From Fodinibacter sp038210185 (GTDB taxonomy: Bacteria; Actinomycetota; Actinomycetes; Actinomycetales; Dermatophilaceae): a DNA stretch of 16,505 nt. The stretch lies in contig JBBQWX010000098.1 in assembly GCA_038210185.1 (NCBI GenBank), positions 1 through 16,505 on the forward strand, read 5' to 3'. Position numbers and translations under genes: made by a program. Positions 16,161-16,505 of the stretch are shown one piece after another. The notes beneath the pieces are model-generated. The model made no database searches, was not told the origin of the DNA, and saw nothing but the letters and a program-made list of their open reading frames with translations. How positions within the stretch are numbered: position 1 is the stretch's first letter; each line of letters begins with the position of its first letter.

Positions 16161-16226
16161 CCTCGGCGACTCGTCCGAACGGACCAGGCGCCGCCGGGCA
16201 CTTGCGAGGGCCTCGGCGACACGTCC
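16161..16226. repeat. 16-bp near-identical direct repeat upstream of the tRNA
   Basis: CCTCGGCGAC-N-CGTCC occurs at 16161-16176 and 16211-16226 (15 of 16 identical, 50-bp offset). Between them is GTCCG-AA-CGGAC (16173-16184), and just before lies the palindrome TTCGGCCGAA (16147-16156). The stretch 16068-16278 has no gene I can support. Confidence 0.6.
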
Positions 16227-16245
16227 CGGGGAGGGTTGGTTCGAC

Positions 16246-16251
16246 TAGGCT
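16246..16251 (+). promoter_or_regulatory. -10-like TAGGCT ahead of the tRNA
   Basis: TAGGCT lies 27 bases before the mature tRNA 5' end, a reasonable place for a tRNA promoter -10. No good -35 at the usual distance is visible. Confidence 0.3.
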
Positions 16252-16278
16252 CGCCATTGGCTGCCTGGTCGCAGCCGG

Positions 16279-16357
16279 TCCCCGGTTGGTCTGCTGGCAG
16301 GGCCCGCCTGACTTTGAATCAGGACAAGCGACGTAGGTTCGATTCCTACCCGGGGAG
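16279..16357 (+). tRNA. tRNA-Gln(TTG)-like gene with atypical D arm and variable loop
   Basis: The cloverleaf can be folded by eye. The acceptor is a perfect 7 bp (TCCCCGG 16279-16285 / CCGGGGA 16350-16356) with discriminator G16357. The anticodon stem CCTGA/TCAGG (16307-16311 / 16319-16323) holds loop CTTTGAA with anticodon TTG (16314-16316). The T arm is canonical, GTAGG-TTCGATT-CCTAC (16333-16349). U1-A72 and G73 also fit glutamine tRNAs. Oddities: the D stem needs GGTC/GGCC (16288-16291 / 16301-16304) with a G-T pair, a 9-base loop lacking the usual A14 and A21, and a 2-base link to the anticodon stem. The variable loop is 9 bases (16324-16332) instead of 4-5. CCA is not encoded (CAG follows), normal for actinobacteria. 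It may be a divergent functional tRNA or a decayed one. Confidence 0.65.
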
Positions 16358-16359
16358 CA

Positions 16360-16376
16360 GGCAAATGTCGCTTGCC
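16360..16376 (+). terminator. Small hairpin after the tRNA
   Basis: GGCAA (16360-16364) and TTGCC (16372-16376) pair around a 7-base loop, 2 bases after the tRNA discriminator base. It is short and lacks a T-run, so only a weak terminator or processing signal. Confidence 0.3.
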
Positions 16377-16382
16377 AGCGGT

Positions 16383-16419
16383 ATGGGACCACCTCGTTGC
16401 CACGAGCATGGGACCACCT
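16383..16419. repeat. Exact 12-bp direct repeat ATGGGACCACCT
   Basis: ATGGGACCACCT is present at 16383-16394 and again at 16408-16419 (25-bp offset). GGAGG and a GTG at 16430 follow, but that frame stops after 16 codons. Repeats of this kind behind a tRNA could be terminal repeats of an insertion sequence continuing past the window. The last 85 bp hold no gene I can support. Confidence 0.6.
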
Positions 16420-16505
16420 GGAGGTGTCGGTGAGCATCACAGGGCCTGGCTGTCGGTGTCAACGCTGGCGCGCTGGTTGAGCCGGTTTCGTTGCCGGTAG
16501 GAGGG

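Noticed and set aside
16430..16480. Short GTG-initiated frame with a good GGAGG site
   Set aside because: It ends after 16 codons with no recognisable product; it may be a broken transposase start, but this cannot be supported.

Overview
The window is a high-GC stretch with actinobacterial gene content. It has an Sdh1-type succinate dehydrogenase, an RpfB-type resuscitation-promoting factor, the order metG-tatD-rpfB-ksgA-ispE known from Mycobacterium tuberculosis and relatives, and a trans-aconitate methyltransferase divergent from a MarR-family regulator as in Streptomyces. Codon use and protein flavour suggest a member of the Micrococcales (Intrasporangiaceae/Dermatophilaceae-like), but that placement is inference. 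Nearly everything up to about 15.4 kb is ordinary chromosomal core; the last 1.1 kb is decayed and accessory-like.

Layout: (1) 1-2364, the 3' part of sdhA and all of sdhB, separated by 153 bp holding a GC hairpin and an exact 25-bp direct repeat. (2) 2373-2461, a long composite palindrome between the convergent sdhB and a CPBP-family membrane protease gene. (3) 2472-4895, the CPBP gene (-), a LolA/LppX-like lipoprotein gene (+) and a DUF4126 membrane protein gene (-). (4) 5057-13052, all on +: metG-tatD, then rpfB with a long leader and its own terminator-like hairpin, then ksgA-ispE-ABC-F ATPase; ispE and the ABC-F gene overlap by one base. (5) 13049-13304, a damaged coding remnant (-) ending on the same CTAG as the ABC-F gene and containing an 11-bp triplication. 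(6) 13305-14683, a TamR-like MarR regulator gene (-) and tam (+) around a shared 62-bp control region with a TCAAG-N3-CTTGA dyad. (7) 14696-15346, a TetR regulator resembling mycobacterial FasR. (8) 15490-15974, a wecB pseudogene; then 16279-16357, a tRNA-Gln(TTG)-like gene with unusual D arm and variable loop, followed by short direct repeats that may be the edge of a mobile element.

Functional reading: the Sdh subunits feed electrons from succinate to the quinone pool. Tam with its regulator handles trans-aconitate, an aconitase-inhibiting by-product of the citric acid cycle. RpfB remodels peptidoglycan. KsgA matures the small ribosomal subunit, IspE makes isoprenoid precursors, MetG charges tRNA-Met, and the ABC-F ATPase probably acts on the ribosome. 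Many genes have a TAnnnT -10-like hexamer 6-8 bases before the start codon and no Shine-Dalgarno, suggesting leaderless transcripts. I found no CRISPR array, secretion cluster or defence system. The most interesting points are small: the composite palindrome, the hairpin before the ksgA promoter, the tamR-tam operator, the broken gene after tamR, and the odd tRNA.
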